Assembly (NCBI GenBank): GCA_003999685.1
Contig: CP021220.1
Coordinates: 4,092,001-4,156,000 of the forward strand
Reading direction: 5' to 3'
Length of the DNA stretch: 64,000 nt
From: Taiwanofungus camphoratus
Taxonomy: Eukaryota > Basidiomycota > Agaricomycetes > Polyporales > Taiwanofungaceae
A program made the position numbers and the translations under genes. The notes under the pieces are model-generated. The model worked only from the letters and a program-made list of their open reading frames with translations. It was not told the DNA's origin and did not search any database. Below are positions 38,354 through 51,100 of the stretch, piece after piece. The first letter of the stretch is position 1. Each line of letters opens with the position of its first letter.

Positions 38354-40225
38354 GTTAGAACAACGCTCCTATGAGAGTGACGCGATTATAGCAGCGCGGG
38401 GTAATAGGAGGTGGCAAGGATGACTTGCCGCATTTGTCAACTCGCGGCGGCTCCCGCGATGATTCCGACCTGGGCAGCGTCGACGATGGGGTGGCTGAAT
38501 TCCAGCATCGAAACCGATGTTGAGCTCACTTCACGGTTGTAAGTGTGTACTGACCAGCTAATGTTGACGACAGGACAACAGTCATTTTAAGGGCCCGCAA
38601 AACTGTCATTCTAATTCTGGATGGACTCAGGTCACCGCTGCTAACTCAATATGTATACAGTCTTGTTCTTCACAGAGTGAAAGAATACATTTCTTACGAT
38701 CGCCGTGAATTCAACAGAAGAAAGGTCTTCGAATTCAAACAGGAGTAAAGATCCAACAGTTGAATAGACCAAAAAATATATGTCCCAAAACTACGAGTAC
38801 AACAAGAACCTTTGACAGAAGCCAGAGCTGCACTCAACTCTACTGAGACGAAGCATACCAAATCCCTGTGCCCCACCGGACTTCATGACGAAGCCAAATG
38901 GCAGAAGACTCGAGTAGCGTTTATCTTCCACGACCGTAACAGACACAACACATAGAATAACAAGTGTGAAGAGCCTTGACTTGGTACGTGGATCAAGCAA
39001 ATTGAAATCGAAACATCACCGTTTGTGTGCACTAGACTCAGATTTTGTCGAAAATGCAGGACACTAACAGATACAGGCACGTTGTCCCTCTGGTTGAAGC
39101 ACCAGGTCAATTGAGCAGCTGTCTGCTGACGACCGCCGATGTTGGATAACAAGATGGACCTGTACAAGATTCGCATAATCGAGTTTCAGGATAGCTAAGG
39201 CCGCAGGTGCGAAGAATGGAAAGCAGGAAACCAACCTGGAAAACTGTACAGTTGCTTATGTAAGGCTTTCTCACATGGCACGGCATGTGTTTTCTGCAAG
39301 GCATTTCTTCGGAAGAGGTGCAAATCTTTGCGGATTGTTCGTCTGTCAAACGATCCTGGCATCTGGACTCGTTTCTGATACAGCCCAGAGGATCCATGTC
39401 TTACGACCTTTGACGTGTTCAAAACCCAGCAGGCAGCGAACTGTTCGATTGTTCTAGGTTTGCCATGGCTCGGGACCATTTTATGAAACGAATGCGGCCA
39501 GAGTTGATCTCTCCACATTTTGGGCTAGCTGCCGTCTATTTGACGTTACTTCTGATCTCCTCGTCCAAAACGCTGTCCTCCCCGCTTGCACGGCAACCCC
39601 AGTTCACAGGCTTATGTGAAACCTTAGGTATGTACGTGCATCACGGCGATTCCGAGGACTTACACAACGGCCAGTAGTCTGAGTTCATGTGCCGGGCGCA
39701 TATGTACGTACGAGCTTTCCTTCCATGTCTCCCTGTACTCTCGAGTGATGTTCATCGCGGCTGCTATACGGCACACGGTCTAGGCCAGAAGTTGACCTGA
39801 GGCGGCATGTTGCGATGGATTTATTTTACGCTTCGTTATTTGTTGCAAAATGACTCGCCTTCTTACAGGCTCAAACATGACCCTCACGTTAACGGATCGC
39901 TGGGTCAAGGTTCTCAAAGCCGCCTCAGGTATATGCGGGATCGAGAAGTGAGGGATAGTCGCAATCCCTGCGGAACTTGACTTCCGTCATGCAGAAGCCA
40001 ACTGGACAGAACATGGATGTATGGGGGCTATTTTCTAAAACAGTCTGGCCTTTCCATTGGCTAACATGAACAAAAAAAAGTTATGGATGTTCACATGGAG
40101 TTCAGGGGATCCGGTCTTCCATCAAATATTCTATCAACGTTCCATTCCCCTGGTAAAGCAAAACACCACTGACATAACATACACGCCGTTGCTGTGTCCA
40201 ATTGATCGGACAACTGCAGCTGTTA
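38354..40225. other. Gene-poor interval, no gene seen
   Basis: The 1.87 kb includes the SNF1 promoter on its left and the 3' end of the amidohydrolase on its right. Open frames at 38700-39700 occur on both strands, overlap each other and contain nothing I recognise. A weakly protein-like minus-strand frame at 39195-39518 has no start context or neighbouring exons. Confidence 0.45.
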
Positions 40226-41979
40226 CTACACGAGCTCCTTTCCCTCTCGCTTGTACACTCTCCCGCCTTTCATAACGAAAACAATTGCCGTCTTGTCCAC
40301 GGCGTTTTCAAAGTCGTTTTCCAGATCTCCAATGGTTGCCACGATGTCGGCAGCGAAACCTCGCCTAATGGCACCGAATGGGACCTCATTGTCTCCCACC
40401 AGTCTCGCGTCCTCCCGCAATTCCTGGACTTTAGCCAAGCGCTCGGCTCCTTCCTTACCCTCCCATGACAGGCTCCTGATGCATTCCCATCCACCTAACG
40501 TACCCCACCGCAGTACCTTTCGCCAGTCTGCGCCCAGACGCGCCATGAGCTTCATCTCGAGCGCATTGTCACTATGTGCAAAGACGCCCGTGTCGCCGCC
40601 ACATGCGATTCTGTCAATGCCCTTCTCCAACGCAAGCCGGAATGCTCTCGCGACGTTGTTCCACACTTTGCCTTGTGACGTTGTATAGTACACAGCTAAT
40701 GTGGGCACCCATATTGTATTCAGGTTGTTTGAATCGTTCGTTAGGTTCCGCGACGTTATGAACTTGTCGTCATCAAACACCATTTCGTGTCCGTGCTCCA
40801 CAGAATGGACACCAGGGCCACTGGCTACGCTATCTCCTCTAGCATGCCAATGCGCCGCATGTGCAGCGACTTTTACACCAAGATCATTTGCCGTCCTAAC
40901 GATGGCCTTCAGTTCCTTGTCATTGAATGTCGGGATGTTCGCTCTAGACACCGCGCTTGACGCGTCGTCCATGCGTGAGCGGAAGCGGTAGTCTAAGAAC
41001 ATTGCAGTGTGTGATTCAGGGCGTCCTCGAGGGTGATAGAAGCCTGACTTACCTGCGTAAATCTGGAGACGGAACAAATTAGTCAACGTGCTGACAGAGA
41101 GATGGTGTGTTACTTGCCTTGATCCAGTCTGCCCCCGCTCCAACCTGTCTGCGAACGGCCTTGATGCATTCCACTTCTCCATCGGCCACCTCGGCACCCG
41201 TGATCCCCTCTACGCCTTCCTGATTGTAGTGTAACCTGTTCTTCGGTCCTATCATCGAATAACAATCACCTTTTCTAAGATCTTGAGCAGATAAGACGCC
41301 GTGATTCACCATAACTGCCCGTCACGACTATTGCTCGATTCGCACAGAAGTAGCGCGGTCCGGGGATGAGGGGGTTAGGGCCGGATAGGCACTTGCGCAT
41401 CTGGATGTCTGCATCCCCGGCCCCTTCAGTCCCCAGATCACTGCGGTTTTCGATTGTCATTGTCAGGGCGCGCACGCGCGTGTCTCGAAACAGGCTCTGT
41501 CGCCTCTCACCGTACGGCCGTATAGCCTGCCATCAACGTCCGCCTCGCATGAACGGTCGCACGTACAGTGCGCTCGACCAGACTCTCCCTGGTGACCTGA
41601 TCTTCCCATGACGCTTCGGAGTACGGATGCAGGAACACTGGGCAGCGAACCGCGGGAGCGCGCATTTAGCCAGAGGTGGGCGTGTGCAGGGGAAAGAAGA
41701 GCTTCTCGGCTTACGGTGCACATGCGCGTCGACGAACCCAGGGAGAACTGTCGCCGGCCGCAGGTCCACGATTTGGGGGCCCGAGAAGTCCACGCTCGCC
41801 TCGTCTGCCGCCGAGTATGGCTGCACGTCGAGGATCAGGCCCGACTCCCGCGAGACGGTGATGATCCTGTTCGGGAGCAGCGTCAGCGTGTACGGGTCGA
41901 ACAGCTTTCCTGCAAAGATCTTGGTCGTCATCGGTCCTGTAGCACGGGTCTGCGGGGGGAGTTGCATGTCGAAAATCAA
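40226..41979 (-). CDS. Metal-dependent amidohydrolase (imidazolonepropionase/prolidase-like)
   Basis: TIM-barrel hydrolase of the amidohydrolase superfamily; the substrate is not clear. The N-terminal composite domain reads FAGKLFDPYTLTLLPNRIIT. The first metal pair is in LPGFVDAHVH near 41715-41745 and a carboxylated-Lys type position in AGADWIK near 41110-41130. HAAHWHARGDS and HSVEHGHEMVFDD near 40780-40870 give further His ligands. The catalytic Asp is in RIACGGDTGVFAH near 40575-40620. The C-terminus returns to the small domain (RGFAADIVATIGDLENDFE, IVFVMKGGRVYKRE). Start at 41979 (MIFDMQL) is the longest choice; the Met at about 41931 (MTTKIFAGKLF) is equally plausible. Four or five introns. 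Such genes are often annotated as Xaa-Pro dipeptidase-like or imidazolonepropionase-related in fungi. Confidence 0.85.
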
Positions 41980-42769
41980 GCTGCTAATTATGCGCGAAGG
42001 AAGTCAGGGCGCTCTCGGTCAAGTGCATCCAGTCGCCCAGCGCGGCAGTGTCAGTTGATGGTTCCAGTGACTGTGCAGTGAGGAGTCAGGTTGGGCACTC
42101 AGGCACTTCACGGAGTCGATTTGTGCACGCTAATATACCAGCAGATAAGGTCCCAATTTTCTGGGAGAAGGCATAAGGATGGTCTGGCCGGCGTTCACAC
42201 TCTGCAGTTATCTCGGAAGAACACAGGACACGACGGTCACGTGAAAGGGACACGAGGGTGGCCGTCCGAAATTTTCCAGGAATTATGCGGGGGAGGGGGG
42301 GGGGACTGGAACAGGGGACGTGCATGTCTATACGGATTGCATTGAGCACGGCTAAAGATACACGATTAGATAGCAAGACCAACTATACACGGGCAAGACG
42401 AACGACCGGGAAGTGGGCAACTGAATGGAGATGCGCGTCGAAGATGAGATATAGATAATGAACGGTGATTCAGGATCGTACCGTGTATCGTGATGGCATG
42501 AATGAAGCCGGATAGACCTAGGCAACACGAGAGACGAATCAGGAATGGGAGAGGAGGGGCAAGACGTGCTGGTAAGGTCCGTCCTGAAGCGCGATTTACA
42601 ATATACAATATATGCACAAACGAAAGGCAAAGGTATAGGGAAAGGACGAGGGAAAACGTTCTTGGCGAGCACCCATTACTCAAGAAGAGACGAAGACAAG
42701 CGACATATCGTACACAGGCGCTCTATACGCACCTGTACGCCCGGCCTTGGGCCCGCGATCGCGCGCCGC
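41980..42769. other. Intergenic between two minus-strand genes
   Basis: The spacer of 790 bases contains a G-run on the plus strand at about 42289-42303 (fourteen G in fifteen bases) that could form a quadruplex, and otherwise short open frames. It would carry the amidohydrolase promoter and the 3' end of the F-box-like gene. Confidence 0.45.
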
Positions 42770-45140
42770 TCACACCTTGCTCATGACGAACGGGCCCTCG
42801 AGCGGGATGGCGTGCACGTTGTTCGTGAACGCCCGCCAGGACCCGACAAAGTTCCGGTTCGCGACGACGTACCCGCGGAAGATGAACACGCCGAGGTGCG
42901 GGTTGTGCACGGGGACGCGCACGATCGCGACGAGGCCGTCCCAGCGCCGGATGCGCCCGTAGAAGCGGAAGTCGTACCACGCCTGCGCGTGCCGCGGCAG
43001 CGTCTGCTTGAGCGTGGGTCAGCGCCCCGGCGATCAGCGCCAGTCAGGAGGGGGAGGGCGGAGCACACGTACCTCGCCCGTCACGATGATGTCCACGATC
43101 CCGTTGCAGGTGTGGACGATGTACTCCTCCTCCTCCTCCTCCTCGTCGCTCTCCCGGAGGCGCTCCAGGTCGTCGCTGCCCTCGCTCGACGTCTCGCCCA
43201 TCACGGAGTCGAGCAGGTCGTCGACGTCCATACCGGGGCCAAGCGCAGCGTCGACGTCCATGCGCGCCCGGGCCTGTTCCGCGTCGAGCGCAGCCTCAGA
43301 CACAGCTGTGTTCGGACTGGCCTCCGCGTGCACACGCGAGGGCGACGGGCCCGGAGAGCACAACGCCGAAAGACGGTGTCTGGTCATCGCCGGCGTGCTC
43401 TCGCCCTCGGCCTCCGCGGACGCCGCGCGCGCATTCTCGCGCACCCGCTCCTGCAGCTCCTCCTCCTCCTCCAGCCGGCGGTGGCGGCACTGCGCGCACG
43501 TCTCCTCCGAGTGCGAGTTCGCGCGGCCCTCGACGTACGTCTCGTAATGCGTCACCTCGTTGTTCGTCTGGTCCTCGATGCGCACGACGCCGTTCGCCTC
43601 GCGGTACTGGATCGTGGGGAACCACGCGTTGCGGATCCCGTCGTCGAACTCGTCCGGCTCGCTCCCCGAGAGCACGGGGAGCTGCGGGTTGATGCAGTGG
43701 TGCTCCCGCAGGCGCATGTACACGGGAACGGTTGCGAGGCGGGGATTTTGGTCCGAGAAATTCGTCGGGAAGTTGGTGGAAGTGACGAGACCAAAATATT
43801 GGTTCAAGTCGGGGATCTTGGGGGGGGGGGGGGAGGAGTCAAAAGGGAAGGATCTCAGCTGGGAGTTCCAGGTAGCGGTGGAAGAGAAATCAAACTCACG
43901 AGCAGGCGGCCTTGCCAAAGACCGTCCATGGTGCCATAAGTGTACACGACGCCCTTGAGCGCCGGCACGCGCCATGGGTTGAGACAGCCCGTGAGCCGGT
44001 TCCAGTCGTTGTCAAAGCGGGCACTCTTGCTCTTGAGGCCCTTGCGCCAGACGCCGTCGTCCTCGAGCCTGCCCGCGTCCTCGGCCAGCTGCGCGCGCCA
44101 GTCCCACTCGCCGCGCTCGACGAGCTGGACGCTCTTGTGCGCGTTCGCCTCGCGGAGGTCCGCCTGCGTCAGGCTCACGTGTGTGCGGCCGAGCTGGAGC
44201 GCGTGCGCGCGGTCGACGGGCAGGCCGGAGTCGATGCTGAAGGGGACGTCCGAGAGCGTCATGTAGAGCAGTTTCGCGCCCTGCGCGATGAGCGGCGCGC
44301 AGATGTCGAGGCGCAGGCCAAAGTGGTGGAACGTCTCGACGAGCACGGAGGGCTCGCGGTAGAGCGGGTAGAAGCCGTGCGGCGTGGTGAGCGCGAACGG
44401 GAACTCGTTGTTGAGCTCTTCCGGCAGCGGGAACCAGAAGTGGTTGTCGGGCGCGTGGAAGGAGGGATAGCGGAGGGCGGTGAGGACGTACGGGCGTGTT
44501 AAATCGAGGAGGAGCTTGCACTGCTGGCTGGTCATGGCGGCGAGCTTGTCTGCGGCAGATCGTTTGGGAGGGAATGAAAAGGGAGGGGGTGGCACAGCGC
44601 ACCTGGTGTCATTCTCAGCCAGACGAGCCAGATGGCGAGGGCATTGATGGTACTTTCTGCGGGCCACCCGTTGCTCCTCTCCCTGTCCTCCCAAAGACGC
44701 GTGCGCATAAACTCGTCGAGGACGGCATCGAGGCCTGCCCAGTCGAGCTGGGCGGTGTTCTTGCCGTCATTTTCGGTGCACATGATGAAGGCGGTCCAGA
44801 GGTCTGCGGTGAGGTGATCGGAGTAGATGTCGGTGGTGCGGAGACGCTTGAGGGCGATGGAGCACTTCTTGAGCTGCCAGGCCTGGTGGGAGGAGTAGGT
44901 TGCACGGACGCCCATGCGGCGCTGGGCGGCGCGCCAGTCGAATTTGCAGCGGAAGATGCGGGCATAGAGGTGGAGACAGTTGTGGAAAGAGAGGGCGGCG
45001 TTGAGTCTTTTGCAGGTCATCAAGAGGGGGACGAGGTGGGCAGGGGGACCGAGTGCATCGAGGAGAGCGACCTCGAGGGCGATGACGGCGAGGATGTCGG
45101 TGGGTATGGTGGTGAGGGTGAGGGGCGAGTGTGGACACAT
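42770..45140 (-). CDS. F-box-like protein with an acidic insert and basidiomycete-type C-terminal domain
   Basis: Probable SCF adaptor. N-terminus MCPHSPLTLTTIPTDILAVI continues through LVPLLMTCKRLNAALSFHN, an F-box-like three-helix pattern. A long helical region follows on a second exon (LYARIFRCKFDWRAAQRRMG, FIMCTENDGKNTAQLDWAGL). Later exons give HFWFPLPEELNNEFPFALTT, NPWRVPALKGVVYTYGTMDG and PDLNQYFGLVTSTNFPTNFS. Near 43115-43250 there is a Glu/Asp/Ser stretch (LRESDEEEEEEEYIVHTCNG). The C-terminal block RRWDGLVAIVRVPVHNP, IFRGYVVANRNFVGSWR and EGPFVMSKV resembles the end of many large Agaricomycete F-box proteins. The intron near 43820 has an almost pure poly-C tract before its acceptor. 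Stop at 42770-42772; start ATG 45138-45140. The substrate is unknown. Confidence 0.82.
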
Positions 45141-48100
45141 GGCGGAGGGAAGGGGAGGGGGAGGGGGAGGAGGAGGGGGAACTGCTATGTGTGAGGAGAG
45201 GGAGGAGACATTATGTATGAACGGGGATTATCAATTTTCGAAGTCGGAAGGCGGCGTCTAAGAGGAAGTGGCGGCGACAGGGATTGCGTGGAGGAGCAAA
45301 GAAGCGGAGTTGTCTGACGGAGATATGTCACAAATCTGGATATGCGATCTCGTTGAGTGCAGACATGATCGGACATTTCTCATGTACGTTCCACATATGG
45401 CAGTTGACCGTCCAGCGGTCCCCATCATTGGTCTACCGATGGTCTCCCCCGCCCATGCCGTGGCTCGGCCTGCCCAACTCTTTTTTTACATATTTCTTTA
45501 TATTTCATTTCATTTGCACTGTCGCGGGAGAAACTAGGCTTGGCCTCGTCTGCGCGAGCGAGCACACAGCGCCAGCGCCCAGTCGTCGACTCGTCCTACA
45601 TCTCTTTCAGGCTGTCCTTTTTCCGTGCTGTGACCCCACGCCTGTCCTAGGCCGCGTCTTCTCGCCACCGTCCTGCTCGCCAAGTGGCCAAAGCGTCCGC
45701 GAGCGATGCTCGCTATGGCTCTGCTGGCCCAGTCAGGCGGCGTGTGCCGGGTGCGCTGGCTGTCTCGCATGGCGTCATAGATATCCTGATCCACGTGCGT
45801 GACCGTTTCTGTGTCTGCTCGCTGCGAGTCGCTGCTGGTGGTGGTTCTCCCAGCCACGGAGCCGCCCACTTGTATGTCTTCAGTACGTACAGACCGCCAC
45901 GCTGTCTCATGATCGCCCGTCTGCCCTCCACGCCCGTCCTGCTGCCCTCCCACGCAGGCCCTCCGTATCACCTGCCAGTCTCTCTCGCCCCGCGCCCGTT
46001 CCTCCGTCCCCTCCGCAACCTTCTGCACCACCGCCGTCGCTCCCCATCTGTCCCTTTCAAACCCCGCGTAGCCAGCCCCCTCTCCAGCTCCCATCACCAG
46101 TTCTCGCCCCGTCCCTCTCTCTCTCGGCCCCGTCGTCCACCGTCTGCTCCCAGCCCTGCATCACGTCAGATCCCGGTTCCCATCCGCCTTTCTTGCCCTC
46201 TCTCCTTCGCCTGGCTCTCTGCTTGTCTCCGCTTCTCTCTTCCCGACATCGTGCGACGACGCGCTATTTCTGTCCGTGTCTCGTAAACGACGCCCTTGCC
46301 GCCCTCCGAATCCTGTCGCCCTATGGCCACCTTCCCGCCGCAGCCACTGGCACCGCCATTTCAACTGGCATTCACATCAGGGAAGCAGATTCAGCGTTCC
46401 GTCTCTCCTCTAGATCACCCCCCCAGCCCAATTCGTCGTCCGGATGCGTTCATGAATCACGATCGTCTCGTCTATTACGTGAGTCCGGGCTCGTGGTCCC
46501 TGGGTTCCAATCACCCGTCGGCATGCCCGAACCGAGCTGCAGTTCGCAGTCCGACTGTTCGGTTCGCGTCTTACGTGCACTCTAGACCTTGCGTGATCGT
46601 CAGCTTTCCGTGTACGACTCGGCCCAGCGATGGGCCCTGACACTCGTCGTCCACGAGGTCCGTGTCTCCCGCTGCATGCCCGCAGCGCGCACCCAGTCCG
46701 CCTCTCAGGGCCAGCACGACCTACTCCGCGAAGATGCACGACCCGTCGATCGCACGCTCATATCCAGCACGACTCGCGGGGTGGATCGTCTCCTCGAATC
46801 TCTTGGCAGCAAACAAGCCTGCGCCACTTAATTTTGATGGGGTCCCCCCCATCATCATGAACTCCGCTGGCTGCGCTTCGCCTGGTAGGCAATATTTCCC
46901 TATTTCGCACCCGCCCCCGCAGCGTGCAGCCACCGGTCGCACGACCGCACGCCTGGTTTGACACGACCGAGCCCCCTGGCCGGCCCTTTCTGGTTGCCCG
47001 TATGCGGTGCCCGTCCTTCCTTTTCCCCAGCGTGCGTGATCAGAAGGGACGGGCATGTCCGCATGGCCTCGTACGCCCTTCTCGAGTACGAGTGCGTGCC
47101 TCGTCATGTGCACCGGGTGACCGCCTGCGCTGATGCAGGGAGGCACGGGGATGTGGAGTCGCTGGAGCGGCTCGTGCGACCCCGATGTCCGACGATGTGC
47201 TGGAGCGGCGGCGCAGGACGGCGAAGGGGCGGTCCCTCTGCGGCGCCCGCCACGTTGCCGGATGTGCCCTGGTTGGCAACGCGGTCCCGAGCACACGTTG
47301 GGCTCTCCTTCGAGTTTCCTTTTCCTATCACAGGCCTTCCGCGACACGGAAGGAGAACCGCTGGCTCGACACCGTGCTTGTTGTCTGTAGCTACCACGGC
47401 GTGGCCGCCTTCTCCCGCTTCTGCTTCTCCGTCTCCTCGGAGTTCGGGCTAGCCATCGATTGTTCTGCGCAGGACCTTCTTGCACGCGCTCGCCGTTCCG
47501 CCGAGAACACTGCTGCCGCTGCATAGAACGCCGTGCGGAGTCCAATTCGAGTGCACGTTGGCGTTTGGGCGCTGTTCGTTGCGCTGTCGATACGGGCTCT
47601 GCGAATGTCCGAACTTCGAACTTGGGGAGGAAGTTCGCGATGCTCCATGCGGCCAAGATAGTCTGGTACGCGATCTCTCTGTTTTCATGATGCGTTATTA
47701 CTCATTTCTGTGCATTTCCATCTCCGCGGCTTATCTTGTGTCCTGGCCGTCATATCTTCCCTGAGAAGTGCGGGCCGCCCTGCCCGCCGGCTGTACTGGC
47801 TGAGCTTCTTGATGTCTCCGTTCGCGAAGTGGGCTTCACAATAGTTATATGAGCCTTGCTCAACGACGTTCAGTAACAGCACAGTTGTGGCAGTACATTT
47901 ATTGCAGTCACGTGCGACCCAGGTTGTGACTGTCTTCAAGGCTTATTTCTGCCACTGACATTTGTGAACACAAATGACATGTCTTGGTGTACGGAACGCA
48001 CTTCAGACACTCGGTATGACTGAATCAACCCAAGGTGTACGTATTCGTGAGTGCGGTAAATCGGGGCACCATTAGACATTCTCACGAACACAGATGCGTG

Positions 48101-51100
48101 CCCGGCACTGGCACAGGCTGGTCTCCAGTTGTCGCATCCTCGGAATGTTCTCCAAGTCCCTCTTTGATCCAGGAGACGCAGCATGGCACCACCCCCCGCC
48201 TTGTCCCCGCCGCATGCCAGACACACACCTTTCATCTCCGCGTATTATCCGTGTCCGCGCCTGCAGCCCCGTCTTTGGTATGCCCAGCGGGTGCATTTTT
48301 TCCCATGCTCGACGAGCGTACGTGTGTGGCTCATTTCCGGCCCTTCTCATGATCGCCCCCGCACGCTGCTGCCGGGCTGCAGGCATGGTCCCCTGCGCAA
48401 GTCACGCAGACGATCACGATCTTCTGTGCACGCGCCGCCTTCAGTTTATTGTCAACGCCTTTCTTTCTTTCTTTCTTTCTTTCCCATAATAACGGGCCCA
48501 TTTGCGGCCTTCTCGTGTCTGCTTGTTCTCTGTTACGTTCGACGATCGATCGAATCTTCGTTCTGATGCATATGTCAGCGCAGTGCGTTCTGTCACCTTC
48601 CCCACTACGGCTAGTCTCGACCACCAGGTCCGTCGTGGCGTCTTCTGTCTGCCCAGCTATGCCTATCTAGCTGCGTGCCAGGACCCAGACGTCTCTGCCG
48701 AGCATATCAAGACTTTGCCTGCCGCTCAGCGTGGCCTCTTATGGCCATAGCACGTCTGGGAACCATCAAAAGGGCGCGGGACGCGCATCGATGCCCTAAC
48801 ACGGCCGACTGAACACCGACGGAGCGCCATCCCCCACACCCATATCCTGTCAAACGCACCCGAGTCTACGCGCGTCCGTCTTCTGCGGTCAGACCTGATT
48901 GGTCTGGCGTCCCGCAGCTCGCATTCGATGCTCTCTCCGACGGCCGCAAGCCTGGACCGGCCCTTCCGCCTTGCTGCTCCGCTGTATGGACTAGACCTTA
49001 GTCCCTGCTCAGTCGAGGCATGCTGCAGGCCACTCTAGTACCCCATGTGCCCTCTTCTCCCCTCCAATCATCTTTTGTGTCCCTTGCGGATGATATAACC
49101 AGCACCTCAGCCTAGAGCTTTCTTGACAAAGGTATCGTAGGATATCGTATTGACGTGTGGCGTGCTCGAATTCACTCCCCCCCCTCGATCACATTGACAC
49201 TCGTGAAAATATATAGCTCATGCACGTGAAATTAATGCAGTAACATTACAGTTCGGGGTGAGTGCCGTTAATTGATTTTGCCTCCGAAGGCACGATTCAT
49301 CGATCATTCGTGTAGTGAAAAATGAATTCATTGATATGGAAAAGCACTATCTGGTGGCATGAACAGCTGCGATAAGTCGGACCTATCAGAGCTCTTACCA
49401 GAGAAGGCGCTCCGGACTGCCAGCCCTGAGGTCTGATGGTCGACATTGGAAATCAATCATGTCAGGGGAAGTCACGGTCTCGGATAGCACTCGATGCCGG
49501 ACATGTAGTCGGCAGTGAGCTTTTCGCTGTAGGAAGGCATCCTGACTCATAATATTTCTCTTGCAGGACCCATGCCATAAGGACGTCGACTCCATAATAT
49601 GGGGGTAAGTCTCGATTGAGGGATCTTGCTTCGAGGCCGCCAGACGTCTCGTGACGTCGGTTGCTCCGCAGTGAGCTAGCCCCTGCCGCCGGCCCCCTTG
49701 CATGTACGGAACCGTATCTTGGAATCTGAGAATCTCTGTGAGCGTGCTAGACTTGGCTTGGCAAAGTGGATGCGTGGTGGCTTGATTTCTTATCCAGTGC
49801 CAACAAGGTGTCTACCCCGCCCCCTTCAACAAAATAAATCATCTTTCTGGATCGCGAGTGGACCCACGCGTTCACTCGGATTGATGCACAATTACAATTA
49901 TCGAGTCGTGTGCTCACTTCGTCTCGCTCTACCGCAGATTCAGCCCGTCGGGGGTGTTGCTTAACAGTCTCCCGAGGAGACCGACACTGATCATCTGTCG
50001 AATCATTATTAGACGTTGCATCACGCCACAGGGATAGCATAGTCGTGTGTCGTGTACGCTCCGCGTAGCACCACAAACCATCCCCTCATAAAGTTTGACA
50101 GCTGGTTACAGCCATCAAGGTTGCGTCTCTGCGCTACGGTCCTGAACCGATCGTGTTACTGTCGGTACGTCTCCCGGCATATGCAGATGGTCGGCCAGAA
50201 TTATGTATTTTGCCATTTACATGCGTTCCGCCATTGCTTGTGGTTAATATCTGAGTTCGTGCGGGATTCGATTTCTGTGCTTGACGTGACTGGTGACCGC
50301 ACAGCTTAATTGGTGAACATGTCCTGGGAGCTGTATGGTATATATCCAGCATATTTTAAGCCCCTTCTTGTTCAGCCTCTCAAGGTACCGTTCTCACAAT
50401 AATTTCCGTATAGCACCCCACGCTTCTGACAGACGTTGACAGACACGTATTCAGTCGGGTTTTCTTCCTTTGTTCTCTCAACAGCCTGTGACTGACTATC
50501 CATGACGTCGTTCCTGAAATGCCATAATGTTCCCAATACTCTCCTCTGGAGCTGGGCAAAGGCTCATCTTGGATCTTGGAAACATCTTGGGCAACCGATC
50601 ATTTGATGACCATCTCATCACATTCGCCGATGTATGCGGACGTCGCAATATGCTTCCATCGCCCTGCCATTGTAGCCGGCCTCCCGTGACGGTCCCCGAA
50701 ACCTTATAGGTCCTCGACTAATTTACGATTGGACCTGCGATGACCCTGCAATCTCGAACTGACCTGACTAATGAATATTGAAGGCGTCTCGATAAGCTTC
50801 GGCTGTCTGTGCTCTTCTGTGTCCATATGTTATTTACGTGCTAATCATCGGCACTTGCTGAGATGTCAATGACCTGTTCCGTGAGTCGCCTGACATGTCT
50901 CGTATATCTAGCTTATACTGGTATTCTCCCATAGACCGAAAACCGCATACCGTCCCGCAGACCAATACTGATACTCCACGTGGGGCATGCTCAATATGTC
51001 CCGCCCAATTTTATATATCGCTGCACCGTCCCTTGGCTCTTCGCGCTTCGTTACCCCAGAACTGTTCTTGAAGAAATGTCAACGCTTGGCGGATACGCGA

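Noticed and set aside
42545-43939. 464-codon plus-strand open frame
   Set aside because: It is antisense to the F-box-like gene, Arg/Val/Asp-rich, and contains no motif. High GC in the real gene keeps the opposite strand open.
46721-47656. 311-codon minus-strand open frame
   Set aside because: Arg-rich, no domain or exon continuity, overlapped by open frames on the other strand; looks like antisense of pyrimidine-rich DNA.
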